In this document: one piece after another, positions 51,246 to 64,000 of the stretch
Numbering within the stretch: the stretch's first letter is position 1
How the letters are laid out: every line of letters begins with the position of its first letter
Assembly: GCF_001612785.1 (NCBI RefSeq)
Contig: NZ_BDBC01000066.1
Location: forward strand, 1 to 64,000
Length of the DNA stretch: 64,000 nucleotides
Reading direction: 5' to 3'
Origin: Nocardia beijingensis NBRC 16342
Lineage (GTDB): Bacteria > Actinomycetota > Actinomycetes > Mycobacteriales > Mycobacteriaceae
Program-made: the position numbers and the translations under genes
Notes under the pieces: model-generated
The model's input: only the letters and a program-made list of their open reading frames with translations
Told to the model about the DNA's origin: nothing
The model's database searches: none

Positions 51246-52445
51246 ATGCGGAAGATGGGTGCGGCGGCGGCGCGGCGAACGGCATTGGCGGCGCAGGGTT
51301 TCGGGGCGCGCAGGCCCGGCCGGATCACGCGGCGGACGGTGCTCGGAGTCTTGGACCGGACGCAACTGCTGCAACTGGATTCGGTGTCGGCGGTGGTGCG
51401 GGCGCATTACGCGCCGGTGTTCAGCCGGATCGGCCCCTACGACCGCACGATCCTGGATCAGGCCGCTTGGAGCAACGGCTCGCGGCGGCCACGGTCGCTC
51501 GTCGAGTATTGGGCGCACGAGGCGGCGCTCATCCCGGTCGAGGACTGGCCGCTGCTGCGCTGGCGGATGCGGCGGTACGAGCACGGGCGTTGGTCGGGCA
51601 TGCGCAAGGTGGTCGAGCGCAATCCCACCTTGGGCAAGGACATTTTGGACGTGATCACCGCGGTGGGCCCGGCCACCGCGGGTGAGGTGGAGCGCCACCT
51701 GGAGCTGGACAAGCCACGTCCGAAGGGCTCCTGGTGGAATCTGAGCGATACGAAGATGCTCTGCGAGCAGCTCTTCGCGGCGGGCGCGCTGTCGGTGGCC
51801 ACGCGCGTCGGCTTCGCCAGGCACTACGACCTGACCGAGCGGGTGCTGCCCGCCGAGGTGCTGGCGCGCGACGTCGCCGAGCGGGACGCCGTGCGTGAGC
51901 TCGTGCTGCGCGCCGCCACCGCACACGGCATCGGCACCGAAGCCGACCTGCGGGACTACTACCGGCTCCAGCGCGCCCAGACCGAACCGGCCATCGCCGA
52001 TCTGGTGGACGCGGGGGAGCTGATCCCGGTGGAGGTGGCGGGCTGGGGGAAACCGGCTTATCTGCGGGCGGGCGCTCCCACGCCGCGCCGCGTGGAAGGC
52101 GCTGCGCTGCTGTGCCCGTTCGACCCGCTCATCTTCTTCCGTGCCCGCACCGAGCGGATCTTCGACTTCCACTACCGCATCGAGATCTACACCCCCGAAC
52201 ACAAGCGGGTGCACGGGTATTACGTCTTCCCGTTCCTGCTCGACGGCGAACTCGTCGGTCGCGTCGATCTGCGGGCGGAACGCGCGAACGGCCGGTTGTG
52301 GGTGCCCGCCGCGTTCGCCGAGCCCGGGTACGACACCGCGGCCACCGCACACGCCCTCGGCGGCGCGCTGCGCGAGATGGCCGACTGGCTGGAACTGGAC
52401 GACGTGGTCGTCGGCGATCGCGGCAATCTCGCCGCGCTGCTGTAG
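51246..52445 (+). CDS. AlkX/YcaQ-type DNA glycosylase (winged-helix crosslink repair family)
   Basis: A 399-residue protein of the HTH_42 family of tandem winged-helix DNA glycosylases. The catalytic motif reads Q43-L44-D45 (LLQLDSVS). The QxD form marks the E. coli YcaQ/AlkX branch, which unhooks interstrand crosslinks and nitrogen-mustard adducts; the AlkZ branch has QxQ. LLCPFDPLIFFRARTERIFDFHYRIEIYTPEHKRVHGYYVFPFLL near residue 280 is the conserved C-terminal part. ATG 51246. No self-resistance gene cluster is nearby, favouring general repair. Confidence 0.88.
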   Translation: MRKMGAAAARRTALAAQGFGARRPGRITRRTVLGVLDRTQLLQLDSVSAVVRAHYAPVFSRIGPYDRTILDQAAWSNGSRRPRSLVEYWAHEAALIPVEDWPLLRWRMRRYEHGRWSGMRKVVERNPTLGKDILDVITAVGPATAGEVERHLELDKPRPKGSWWNLSDTKMLCEQLFAAGALSVATRVGFARHYDLTERVLPAEVLARDVAERDAVRELVLRAATAHGIGTEADLRDYYRLQRAQTEPAIADLVDAGELIPVEVAGWGKPAYLRAGAPTPRRVEGAALLCPFDPLIFFRARTERIFDFHYRIEIYTPEHKRVHGYYVFPFLLDGELVGRVDLRAERANGRLWVPAAFAEPGYDTAATAHALGGALREMADWLELDDVVVGDRGNLAALL

Positions 52446-52455
52446 CGCGTCCGGG

Positions 52456-52899
52456 TCAGATGTCTCGTTTGGGCCCGTACCCGCGCATCTGGTCGCGCAA
52501 GGCTCCGTGGACGGCGCTCGACAGCCACGAGTTCAGGGACTGACCGCTCTGTGCGGCAGCCTCTTCCGCCCGCGCCTTCATCTGCTCCACCAGCCGCAGC
52601 GTGACCCGGCTGATGTCTCCGGTCATCTCCTCGAAGCTGGGGGTCTCGTCGCCCGTCGTGCTCTTGCGCACATCGATGGAGGCGTCGGTGCCGTCGACCG
52701 AGACGTGCACCGTTCGGTCGCCGAGCGCGGCGCTGACCTCGGCCGCGAGCTCCGACAGTGCGGCCAGCAGCACCAAGCGGGCCGGGCCTTCGGTGGCCGC
52801 CGCCAGTGCGGCGGCCGTGGCCTGCGTCTTCTCGTCACCGAGTGCCGCGGCGGCGACCAGGTTCTCGCCGAGCCTGCTGGTGTACTTGTTCAAGTCCAT
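52456..52899 (-). CDS. HicB/CopG-type ribbon-helix-helix protein without a toxin partner
   Basis: A 147-residue protein. Its C-terminal part (about 92-130) matches HicB-type ribbon-helix-helix domains: SRVTLRLVEQMKARAEEAAAQSGQSLNSWLSSAVHGAL. The N-terminal two thirds form an alpha/beta region with TVHVSVDGTDASIDVR. ATG 52899. No hicA-like gene lies on either side, so it is a solitary regulator rather than a clear toxin-antitoxin system. Three copies of TGATGTCA overlap its start and promoter, consistent with self-repression. Confidence 0.8.
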   Translation of the reverse strand: MDLNKYTSRLGENLVAAAALGDEKTQATAAALAAATEGPARLVLLAALSELAAEVSAALGDRTVHVSVDGTDASIDVRKSTTGDETPSFEEMTGDISRVTLRLVEQMKARAEEAAAQSGQSLNSWLSSAVHGALRDQMRGYGPKRDI

Positions 52900-52951
52900 G
52901 ATGTCAGTGTGACGCCATTCATGACATCAAGCAAGCGCCAAAATGACATCA
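52899..52951. promoter_or_regulatory. Three copies of an 8-bp site TGATGTCA/TGACATCA
   Basis: TGATGTCA lies at 52899-52906 and its complement TGACATCA at 52922-52929 and 52944-52951. Copies 2 and 3 are 22 bp apart, two helical turns, as ribbon-helix-helix dimers often require. The first touches the start codon of the HicB-like gene. Confidence 0.75.
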
Positions 52952-52966
52952 TCCATCGGTCGGTGA

Positions 52967-55923
<2,957 letters not shown>

Positions 55924-55937
55924 CCCCGGAGCGCGAA

Positions 55938-55968
55938 AAGCGCCGGACAGCGGGGCTGTCCGGCGCTT
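55938..55968. terminator. Bidirectional hairpin between rnj and MTB12-like gene
   Basis: Perfect 14-bp stem (55938-55951 with 55955-55968) with a GGG loop, 14 bp after the rnj stop and 15 bp from the convergent stop. An A-run before and TT at the end of the stem suit both directions. Confidence 0.85.
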
Positions 55969-55983
55969 CACGTATCGGTGCGC

Positions 55984-56541
55984 CTACTCCTGGCAGGCGG
56001 CGGACTCGATCTTCGCGCTCTTGACGATGTTGCAGGCGAAGGTGTGGTCGACCTTCCACTGGCCGCCCTCGGACACGAACTGGATGAACGCGTCGTCCAC
56101 CGGGGTGCCGTCGATGGTGACCTTGGCGTCGGCCTTGAGCTTGCCGTCCTTCGGGTCGCCCACGTTGGTGACCTCGACGGTGACCTTCTGCTTCTTCGCG
56201 GCGTCGACGAGGTTGGCGACCAGGTAGGGATCCTGCTCGGCGGCCTGGATCCAGCTGATCTTCTCGGTGTTCGGCACGTTGGGGTCGAACGCCTTCTGCA
56301 GCCGTTCGTTGAGCTGCTGCGCGGTGGGCTTCGGCAGTGCGGGCGAGGACGGCGTGGTCGGCGCGGAGCCGGCCTCCTTGTCGCCCTTGCCCGAGCCGCC
56401 TTCCAGCTCGCCGGCCGGGTGGCCGGGGTTGGCGCTGGTGCTCGTGGACGAGGAGTCGTCGTTGGAGGCGCACGCGGTCAGCGAGCAGGCCAGTGCGGTG
56501 AGGACGACGGCCACGGTGGTCCGGAAAGTGCGGTGCTTCAC
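55984..56541 (-). CDS. MTB12-like exported lipoprotein
   Basis: A 185-residue protein. The N-terminus is a signal peptide with a lipobox (TFRTTVAVVLTALACSLTACAS, Cys about 25). A Ser/Thr/Gly/Pro-rich linker and then the domain typical of the low-molecular-weight antigen MTB12 (CFP-2) family follow, including LQKAFDPNVPNTEKISWIQAAEQDP. Two Cys near the end (TFACNIV, SAACQE) probably form a disulphide. The start is GTG 56541. Function of the family is unknown. A DUF4189 gene lies 29 bp upstream on the same strand. Confidence 0.82.
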   Translation of the reverse strand: MKHRTFRTTVAVVLTALACSLTACASNDDSSSTSTSANPGHPAGELEGGSGKGDKEAGSAPTTPSSPALPKPTAQQLNERLQKAFDPNVPNTEKISWIQAAEQDPYLVANLVDAAKKQKVTVEVTNVGDPKDGKLKADAKVTIDGTPVDDAFIQFVSEGGQWKVDHTFACNIVKSAKIESAACQE

Positions 56542-56570
56542 GTTGTTTCCTTCGACTCGAAGTCCGGGCG

Positions 56571-56951
56571 TCAGCCGTGGTTGGACGTGCAGTTCCAGTG
56601 CACGATGTAGGCGTCGGAATCGTTGTGCGCCAAGGCCTGGCCCTGCGCGCCGCGTCGCGACGAGGCGTATCCCCAGCTCCAGGTGCCGGTGCCACTGGAA
56701 TACGCCACGGCGCCGCAGCCGTTGCGGAACCAGACCACCGACTGGCAATCCGCCGCGCCGCAAGAGTTCACGGCGCGTTGTTCCGCGGCAGCCGAATTCG
56801 GGTAGTCGTAGGAGTACCCGATCAAACCGGTGGAGGTGGACAGCGCGATCGCGCCGTAATTGTTGGTGTAGGCATTCGCGGCGGGCGCGCTGACAGCCAG
56901 CGCCGCACCTACCGCCGCGAGCGCGGCCACACCGGTAGCAACCTTCTTCAC
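56571..56951 (-). CDS. Secreted DUF4189 domain protein
   Basis: A 126-residue exported protein. The signal peptide ends after residue 27 (SAPAANA|YTNNYG). The mature part is a single DUF4189 domain: YGAIALSTSTGLIGYSYDYPNSAAAEQRAVNSC, CQSVVWFRNGCGAVAYS and GYASSRRGAQGQALAHN, with four Cys that likely form two disulphides. Mycobacterial and nocardial genomes carry several such small proteins of unknown role. ATG 56951 is preceded by AAGGGG. Confidence 0.87.
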   Translation of the reverse strand: MKKVATGVAALAAVGAALAVSAPAANAYTNNYGAIALSTSTGLIGYSYDYPNSAAAEQRAVNSCGAADCQSVVWFRNGCGAVAYSSGTGTWSWGYASSRRGAQGQALAHNDSDAYIVHWNCTSNHG

Positions 56952-57187
56952 GAGGATTTGCCCCTTCTTGTCATTGGCCCACGACCCGATGGACCGAGTG
57001 ACAAGGTACAGAGCCGACTCTCATTACGCTAGCCGGAGATTTCCCGGCAGGGAGAGCGGCGAACGCCGTGACCCGGCCGCGCGCCGCGGGAAGGCCCCGG
57101 CGGGAGAGCGCCGCGGTTGCCGTGACCGCGACGCGTCGTGCCGCGCGGCGGCGGGGCCGAGTGGTCGGTATGTTCGGGACTGTGAAT

Positions 57188-57805
57188 ATGGCACAGCGAG
57201 AGCGCCGAGGGATCGTCGAGGCGATGCGGGCAGCGGGGCCGGACGCGCGGACGCTGTGCGGTGCGTGGACCGTGCGAGACCTGGCCGCCCACTTGGTGGT
57301 TCGCGAGCGACGGCCCGACGCCGCGCCGGGCATCCTGCTGAAGCCGTTCGCGGGATATCTCGAGCGCGTGCAGGCGAAGGCGGCGCGCAAGCCGTTTCCC
57401 GAGTTGCTCAAGCTGGTGCGTACCGGTCCTCCGTTGTGGTCGCCGCTGCGGCCGGTCGACGCGGTGGTCAACCTGTCGGAGATGTTCGTCCATCACGAGG
57501 ACGTGCGCCGCGCCGCGCCCGACTGGCAGCCACGCGAACTGCCCGCCGCCGACGAGGACCAGCTGTGGTCGGTGCTGCGCAAGATGGCCAGGATGGCCTA
57601 CCGCAAGGCGCCGGTCACGGTCGAGCTGGTGACGCCGGACGGCAGGCGGACGGTGGTGCGGTCGGCGTCCGAGGACGTCGTCACGCTCACCGGCAAGCCG
57701 TCGGAACTGGTGTTGCACGCCTTCGGCCGGGACGAGGTACGGCTGGAGACCTCCGGCTCTCCCGAGGCCGTCAAGGCCGTTCTCGAGTCGGACCGCTCGG
57801 TCTGA
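57188..57805 (+). CDS. TIGR03085 family protein (DinB-like/mycothiol-type fold)
   Basis: A 205-residue protein of the TIGR03085 family, related to the metal-binding maleylpyruvate isomerase N-terminal (DinB-like) fold. It has LCGAWTVRDLAAHLVVRERRPDA (the metal-site His in AHLVVRE) and VNLSEMFVHHEDVRRA (second His pair), then LVLHAFGRDEVRLETSG near the end. Such proteins are thought to be thiol-dependent enzymes; the activity is not established. ATG 57188 or GTG 57182. It precedes ftsK by 115 bp. Confidence 0.82.
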   Translation: MAQRERRGIVEAMRAAGPDARTLCGAWTVRDLAAHLVVRERRPDAAPGILLKPFAGYLERVQAKAARKPFPELLKLVRTGPPLWSPLRPVDAVVNLSEMFVHHEDVRRAAPDWQPRELPAADEDQLWSVLRKMARMAYRKAPVTVELVTPDGRRTVVRSASEDVVTLTGKPSELVLHAFGRDEVRLETSGSPEAVKAVLESDRSV

Positions 57806-57920
57806 TTTCCGCGTCGTCGCCCGGTCGAGGACGCACGGGACCGGCGAAAAGCCGCTAGAGGCGCTACGGCACCAGTGTTGCGGATGGTTTCGATGGGGCG
57901 ATTGCGGCTAGCCTGGGGCC

Positions 57921-60509
<2,589 letters not shown>

Positions 60510-60516
60510 TCCGGGT

Positions 60517-60593
60517 GGTTCCCTCGGCGAGATTCGAACTCGCATCTCCCGGAATCTAGGTCCGGCGCCTCTACCTGTTGGGCTACGAGGGAT
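60517..60593 (-). tRNA. Unusual class I tRNA with anticodon UAG
   Basis: The complement forms a full cloverleaf. The acceptor pairs TCCCTCG with CGAGGGA, the discriminator is A and CCA is encoded (60519-60517). The D-arm contains AACAGGTAG, the anticodon stem CCGGA/TCCGG encloses CCTAGAT (anticodon 60559-60557) and the T-arm is GCGAGTTCGAATCTCGC. UAG would normally mean tRNA-Leu, but the variable loop has only about 5 nt instead of a long arm, and base 33 is C instead of U. It is convergent with ftsK, whose stop is 7 bp away. Confidence 0.8.
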
Positions 60594-60603
60594 CGGTCGC
60601 ACG

Positions 60604-60644
60604 AAAAAGGGGTCACTCCAGGCTGTTCGCCGCGGAGTGACCCC
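60604..60644 (-). terminator. Rho-independent terminator (minus strand) just upstream of the UAG tRNA
   Basis: Perfect 11-bp stem (60609-60619 with 60634-60644) that on the minus strand is followed by five T residues (60608-60604). It ends only 10 bp before the tRNA 5' base, so it separates the tRNA from any upstream minus-strand promoter. On the plus strand it lies beyond ftsK but has no T-run. Confidence 0.8.
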
Positions 60645-60884
60645 CTGTTCGGTACGGGTCTGTGAAAGACACGTTCAGGGGCGGCTCCGCGCGCTCGTGC
60701 GCCGAGAGGCGGACGAGGCCGATAGCACGACGCGGACATGCGACACATCGCTCGGCGACACCTGTCGCCCAGCCGTCGCGGTCATCGTCTCGCCTTCCTG
60801 TGGTCTGATCTTCGCGGCTCAGAAATTAGCACCGGATGCCGGTGTTGGGAACCGCTTTCGCGTCTCCGACGACACTACCCCGGT

Positions 60885-61709
60885 TCAGTTCTTTCGTGCC
60901 TGAAGGGTATAGCTCAACGGCAGCCTCTCCGGGTGCCGGGTCAGCCGCCATTCACCGTCTCGGCCCACCGACATCAGGCCGGGCAGCGCGTTCCACGGAA
61001 CACTGCGATGTTCGACCAAGCCGGTCAGCGTAAGGCCCGCCGCGAGCAGTGCGGTCACGACCTCGCCGAGGCCGTGGTTCCATTCGTGCGTGGTGGTCCG
61101 GTTGAGCTGGACATCGGTCTCGACGTAGGTGGCGCCGTCCTGGAAGACCATCGGGTCGGGCGTCTCGAAGTACGGGTAGCCGACGACGAGCCTGCCGTCG
61201 TGGTCGTCGTCCATCGACCACAGCGCGGGATGGCCTTCCCGCAGGAACAGCCGTCCGCCCGGCCGCAACAGCCCGGCGACGACCTCCGCCCACCTGGCGA
61301 CGCTCGGCAGCCAGCACAGCGCGCCGATGCCGGTGAACACCAGGTCGAATCGTGCTCCGCCGAGAGCGTCGACCGCGTCGTAGACGTCCGCCTCGACGAA
61401 ATCGATCGGCGTCGCGGTCCGCTCGGCCAGCGACCGAGCCTGTGCCAAGGAGGCAGGGGAGAAGTCGAGTCCGGTCATCATCGCGCCGAGCCGCGCCAAG
61501 GACAGCGTGTCGGTGCCGATGTGGCACTGCAGGTGCACGCCGCGCAGGCCGGAGATGTCACCGAGCAGCGGGAGATCGAAGCGCACGACGTCGCTGAGGA
61601 AGGCGGGGTCGGTGACGAAGCGGTCGACCGCGTATTCGCGGGAGGCCACGTGCGCGGGAGCCCGTTCGTCCCAGTTCGCGCGGTTGAGGGTGCGGTAGTC
61701 GTCGGCCAC
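60885..61709 (-). CDS. SAM-dependent class I methyltransferase
   Basis: A methyltransferase of about 274 residues. The SAM-binding motif I reads VHLQCHIGTDTLSLARLGA (LQCHIGTDT replaces the usual hxDxGxGxG), followed by MTGLDFSPASLAQAR and FDLVFTGIGALCWLPSV. This form is typical of small-molecule methyltransferases in actinomycetes; the acceptor is unknown. I favour GTG 61709, where the protein begins VADDYRTLNRANWDERA; a TTG at 61766 is possible. A divergent terC gene follows. Confidence 0.85.
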   Translation of the reverse strand: MADDYRTLNRANWDERAPAHVASREYAVDRFVTDPAFLSDVVRFDLPLLGDISGLRGVHLQCHIGTDTLSLARLGAMMTGLDFSPASLAQARSLAERTATPIDFVEADVYDAVDALGGARFDLVFTGIGALCWLPSVARWAEVVAGLLRPGGRLFLREGHPALWSMDDDHDGRLVVGYPYFETPDPMVFQDGATYVETDVQLNRTTTHEWNHGLGEVVTALLAAGLTLTGLVEHRSVPWNALPGLMSVGRDGEWRLTRHPERLPLSYTLQARKN

Positions 61710-61837
61710 AAGTGACGACTGTGGCACGAAGGGCCGGGTGAACGCATGTGGAATTATGGGTGGCAATCATCCCGCAATCACGCAGTAACGGACAAATCGG
61801 GCATTATGGACATCATGTTCTTCGATCGGCACACCGT

Positions 61838-62818
61838 ATGCACGTAACCGCACTCGAATGGGCGGTCACCGTCGTGGTGATCCTCGGCCTGTTCGTCTTC
61901 GACTTCTTCGCCCATGTCCGCACCCCGCACGAGCCGACCTTCCGGGAATCCGGGTTCTGGTCCGCGGTCTACATCGGGCTGGCGCTGCTGTTCGGCGGCG
62001 TGGTCGCCTGGCAGTGGGGCTCGACCTACGCCGGGGAGTACTACGCGGGCTTCGTCACCGAGAAAGCGCTCTCGGTGGACAACCTGTTCGTCTTCCTGAT
62101 CATCATGTCCACCTTCGCGGTGCCGCGGATCTACCAGCAGAAGGTGCTGCTGATCGGCATCGTGCTCGCGCTGGTCATGCGCGGCGCGTTCATCGCCGTC
62201 GGCGCGGCCGCCATCAGCGCGTTCAGTTGGGTGTTCTACCTGTTCGGGTTGTTCCTGGTCTACACCGCGGTCAAGTTGTTGCGGGAGAGCGGCCACGAGG
62301 TCGAGGTCGAGGAGAAACGAGACAGCAGGATCGTCGCGCTGGCCAAGCGGGTGCTGCCGACGACCGACGAATACGACGGCGACAAGCTGGTGACCAGGGT
62401 GGACGGCCGCCGGGTTGTCACGCCGCTGTTGCTGGCGCTGCTGGCCATCGGGTTCGCCGACCTGCTCTTCGCGCTGGACTCCATCCCGGCCATCTACGGC
62501 CTGACCGAACAGCCGTATCTGGTCTTCACCGCCAACGCCTTCGCGCTCATGGGCCTGCGACAGCTGTACTTCTTGATCGGCGGGCTGCTCGACCGGCTGG
62601 TGTACCTGTCCTACGGGCTGGCGGCGATCCTCGCGTTCATCGGCGTGAAGCTTGTGCTGCACGCCCTGCACGAGAACACGCTGCCGTTCGTCAACGGCGG
62701 CGAGCACGTCGCGGTCCCGGAGATCTCCACGGCCGTCTCGCTGGGCGTGATCCTGGTCATCCTGGTGGTCGCGACGGTCGCCAGCCTGCTCCGCACGCGG
62801 GTCCGAGCGGATCGGTAG
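61838..62818 (+). CDS. TerC/Alx family integral membrane protein
   Basis: A 326-residue protein with about nine membrane helices. The TerC signature residues are in FVTEKALSVDNLFVFLIIMSTF (near residue 77) and GFADLLFALDSIPAIYGLT (near 205), whose Asp residues are thought to bind metal. Family members take part in manganese export and tellurite resistance. ATG 61838. I searched the 128-bp leader by eye for a yybP-ykoY manganese riboswitch and did not see a convincing one. Confidence 0.92.
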   Translation: MHVTALEWAVTVVVILGLFVFDFFAHVRTPHEPTFRESGFWSAVYIGLALLFGGVVAWQWGSTYAGEYYAGFVTEKALSVDNLFVFLIIMSTFAVPRIYQQKVLLIGIVLALVMRGAFIAVGAAAISAFSWVFYLFGLFLVYTAVKLLRESGHEVEVEEKRDSRIVALAKRVLPTTDEYDGDKLVTRVDGRRVVTPLLLALLAIGFADLLFALDSIPAIYGLTEQPYLVFTANAFALMGLRQLYFLIGGLLDRLVYLSYGLAAILAFIGVKLVLHALHENTLPFVNGGEHVAVPEISTAVSLGVILVILVVATVASLLRTRVRADR

Positions 62819-62821
62819 CCG

Positions 62822-63106
62822 TCAGGGCGCGAAGGCGCCGAAGACCGGCGCCCACTCCACCGCGCGGACGTCATCGATGAGGTTCTCCCGCGCGAACGGA
62901 TCCTGGGCGAGCAGGTCCTTCAGCTGCCCCGCGTCCTGCGCGCGGAACAGCAGCAGCGCTCCGGACCCGTCCGGGTACGGACCGCTGCTGAGCAGGGTCC
63001 CCGCCTCGAGCAGACCGGCCAGCCAGGCCCGGTGCTCGGGACGGTGGACGTCCCGGCCCGCGACGGTGGCCTCGGAGTAGACGTAGTGGACGGCGAAGAT
63101 CGGCAC
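62822..63106 (-). CDS. YciI family protein
   Basis: A 94-residue dimeric alpha/beta barrel protein. The N-terminus PIFAVHYVYSEATVAGRDVHRPEHRAWLAGLLEAGTLLSSGPYPDGSGALLLFRA has the conserved His and the LLSSGP...G turn of YciI proteins, and LAQDPFARENLIDDVRAVEW closes the domain. The family includes dehydrochlorinases, but most members are uncharacterised. GTG 63106. It follows the acetyltransferase by 26 bp on the same strand. Confidence 0.85.
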   Translation of the reverse strand: MPIFAVHYVYSEATVAGRDVHRPEHRAWLAGLLEAGTLLSSGPYPDGSGALLLFRAQDAGQLKDLLAQDPFARENLIDDVRAVEWAPVFGAFAP

Positions 63107-63132
63107 GGGTATCGCTTCCTGTGGGGAGGGAC

Positions 63133-63699
63133 TCAGAGCGTCAGCAGCATTCGGGTATTGCCGAGAGTGTTCGGCTTCACATAGCTGAGATCGAGGAATT
63201 CGGCCACACCGGTGTCGTACGAGCGGCACATCTCCGCGTACACCTCGGCGGTGACCGGCGTCCCGTCGATCTCGACGAACCCGTGCCTGCCGAAGAACTC
63301 CACCTCGAAGGTCAGCACGAACAGCCGCTCCAGCTCGAGTTCGCGCGCCACCTCGATCAGCCGCCGCACGATGAGCTTGCCCACACCGCCGCCCTTGACG
63401 TCGGGATGCACCGCGACCGTGCGCACTTCCCCGAGATCGGCCCACAGCACGTGCAGAGCACCGCAGCCGACCACGCGGCCGTCGAGTTCGGCGACCCAGA
63501 ACTCCTGCACCGCCTCGTAGAGCGTGACCAGGTTCTTCTCCAGCAGGATCCGGCCTGCGTAGACGTCGACGAGACGCTTGATCTCGGGGACATCGGAGGT
63601 TCGCGCGCGTCGGACGACCGGGAGGGAGCTCTGCGCGGCCGAAGCCGCGCCCGGATACGCGTCGCTTGTCGAACCACCTAGTGGTCCCCGAGAGGTCAT
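63133..63699 (-). CDS. argA: Amino-acid N-acetyltransferase (GNAT; Rv2747 ArgA-like)
   Basis: A 188-residue GNAT enzyme closely resembling M. tuberculosis Rv2747, which acetylates glutamate or glutamine to start arginine synthesis. The acetyl-CoA loop is VAVHPDVKGGGVGKLIVRRLIE. KNLVTLYEAVQEFWVAELDGRVVGCGALHVLWADLGEVRTV and the C-terminal VAEFLDLSYVKPNTLGNTRMLL are characteristic. ATG 63699 is chosen (GTG 63708 is possible). It lacks the kinase-like domain of classical ArgA, as in other actinobacteria. Confidence 0.92.
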   Translation of the reverse strand: MTSRGPLGGSTSDAYPGAASAAQSSLPVVRRARTSDVPEIKRLVDVYAGRILLEKNLVTLYEAVQEFWVAELDGRVVGCGALHVLWADLGEVRTVAVHPDVKGGGVGKLIVRRLIEVARELELERLFVLTFEVEFFGRHGFVEIDGTPVTAEVYAEMCRSYDTGVAEFLDLSYVKPNTLGNTRMLLTL

Positions 63700-63841
63700 G
63701 GGGTGCACAGTAGTCGGCCCGGCTACCGATAGTCTGAACGTGTGCCGCAGATCCGCTCGTTCAGCTCACCGCACCGCGCCGTCCGGCGCGGCGGTCCGAC
63801 GAGGCGGCTGTGAGCGAGCCGATCGCCGGTGAGGCGAAGGC

Positions 63842-64000
63842 ATGAGCGTGCAACCCGACGAGACGGACCGCCCCTGGAGCGCGCCCGCCCCGCTGCGGCC
63901 CGGCTTCGCGCCCGCGCAGGCCGAGAGCGGACCGCCGCTGCTGAACATCGCGAACGTGCTCACCATGCTGCGTATCGCGATCGTGCCGCTGTTCGTCGTC
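63842..64000 (+). CDS. pgsA: CDP-diacylglycerol-glycerol-3-phosphate 3-phosphatidyltransferase, 5' part (runs off window)
   Basis: 53 codons are visible. After a Pro-rich cytoplasmic start (MSVQPDETDRPW), the sequence LLNIANVLTMLRIAIVPLFVV is the usual first helix of PgsA-type CDP-alcohol phosphatidyltransferases, which make phosphatidylglycerol phosphate. The catalytic motif lies beyond the window. The neighbouring Rv2747-like gene is divergent, as is Rv2746c (pgsA3) to Rv2747. Confidence 0.85.
   Translation, partial: MSVQPDETDRPWSAPAPLRPGFAPAQAESGPPLLNIANVLTMLRIAIVPLFVV

Noticed and set aside
61710-61837. yybP-ykoY manganese riboswitch upstream of the TerC gene
   Set aside because: TerC genes often have one, but I could not find the conserved paired loops in this 128-bp leader. 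An Infernal search would decide.

Overview
The window is a stretch of chromosome from a high-GC Gram-positive actinomycete, most likely Nocardia or a close mycolic-acid relative. The backbone genes follow the order and sequence of the Mycobacterium tuberculosis region Rv2839c-Rv2746c: infB, rbfA, nrnA/cnpB, dinF, pptH, pptT, truB, a sirR-type regulator, ribF, rpsO, pnp, pepR, dapB, an Rv2772c-like gene, an Rv2771c-like flavodoxin, dapA, rnj, ftsK, an Rv2747-like acetyltransferase and pgsA. The genus is inferred from recalled protein similarity; no search was run.

Layout. 1-7916: translation and ribosome maturation genes (infB, DUF503, rbfA, nrnA), a MATE exporter, the pptH-pptT pair of coenzyme A metabolism, and truB. 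8019-9186: a TetR gene and a DUF4345 membrane gene sharing two tandem operators. 9299-18433: an accessory catabolic block of nine genes in four transcription units. They encode a GntR/FCD regulator, two Asp/Glu-racemase-superfamily enzymes, a D-2-hydroxyacid dehydrogenase, an amidase, DUF3830, a class III aminotransferase, a semialdehyde dehydrogenase and a tartrate/malate-type dehydrogenase. Both divergent promoter regions carry the same ATTGTyGACAAT palindrome, so the block looks like one regulon for an unidentified nitrogen-containing compound. 18559-21541: a metal-dependent DtxR-family regulator, then an aminotransferase with a cupin and a lipocalin-like gene. 21921-28203: ribF, rpsO, pnp, pepR, with a 1.1 kb gene-free stretch holding a large inverted repeat.

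28346-43168 is accessory: a lipoprotein with a tandemly repeated 3' end, an ArsR/MFS pair, tRNA-Gly(GCC), a heptose-like sugar pair (GT9 and a PfkB kinase) with the stump of a GT4 gene, and a stress block (PAS-ANTAR, STAS, SigF-type sigma factor, AraC). It continues with small membrane proteins, an FBP-domain protein, a zinc alcohol dehydrogenase and two divergent MarR-type genes. A 68-bp minisatellite (43169-about 43487) separates these from dapB.

43588-64000 returns to the backbone, with one clear insertion. The flavodoxin gene at 44898 has its 3' end repeated 2760 bp downstream, and the DNA between holds five genes typical of actinomycete mobile regulatory modules (XRE-DUF5753, DUF6879 and three small genes). 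Then follow a three-gene signalling operon, an AlkX-type DNA glycosylase, a ribbon-helix-helix regulator with three copies of an 8-mer at its promoter, dapA-rnj, two exported proteins, ftsK, an odd class I tRNA with anticodon UAG, a methyltransferase, a TerC protein, a YciI protein, the acetyltransferase and the start of pgsA.

The best candidates for undescribed biology are the GntR-controlled catabolic regulon, the 2.76 kb element in the flavodoxin gene, the unusual tRNA downstream of ftsK, and the decayed glycosyltransferase in the heptose-like locus. No CRISPR array, transposase or integrase is visible.
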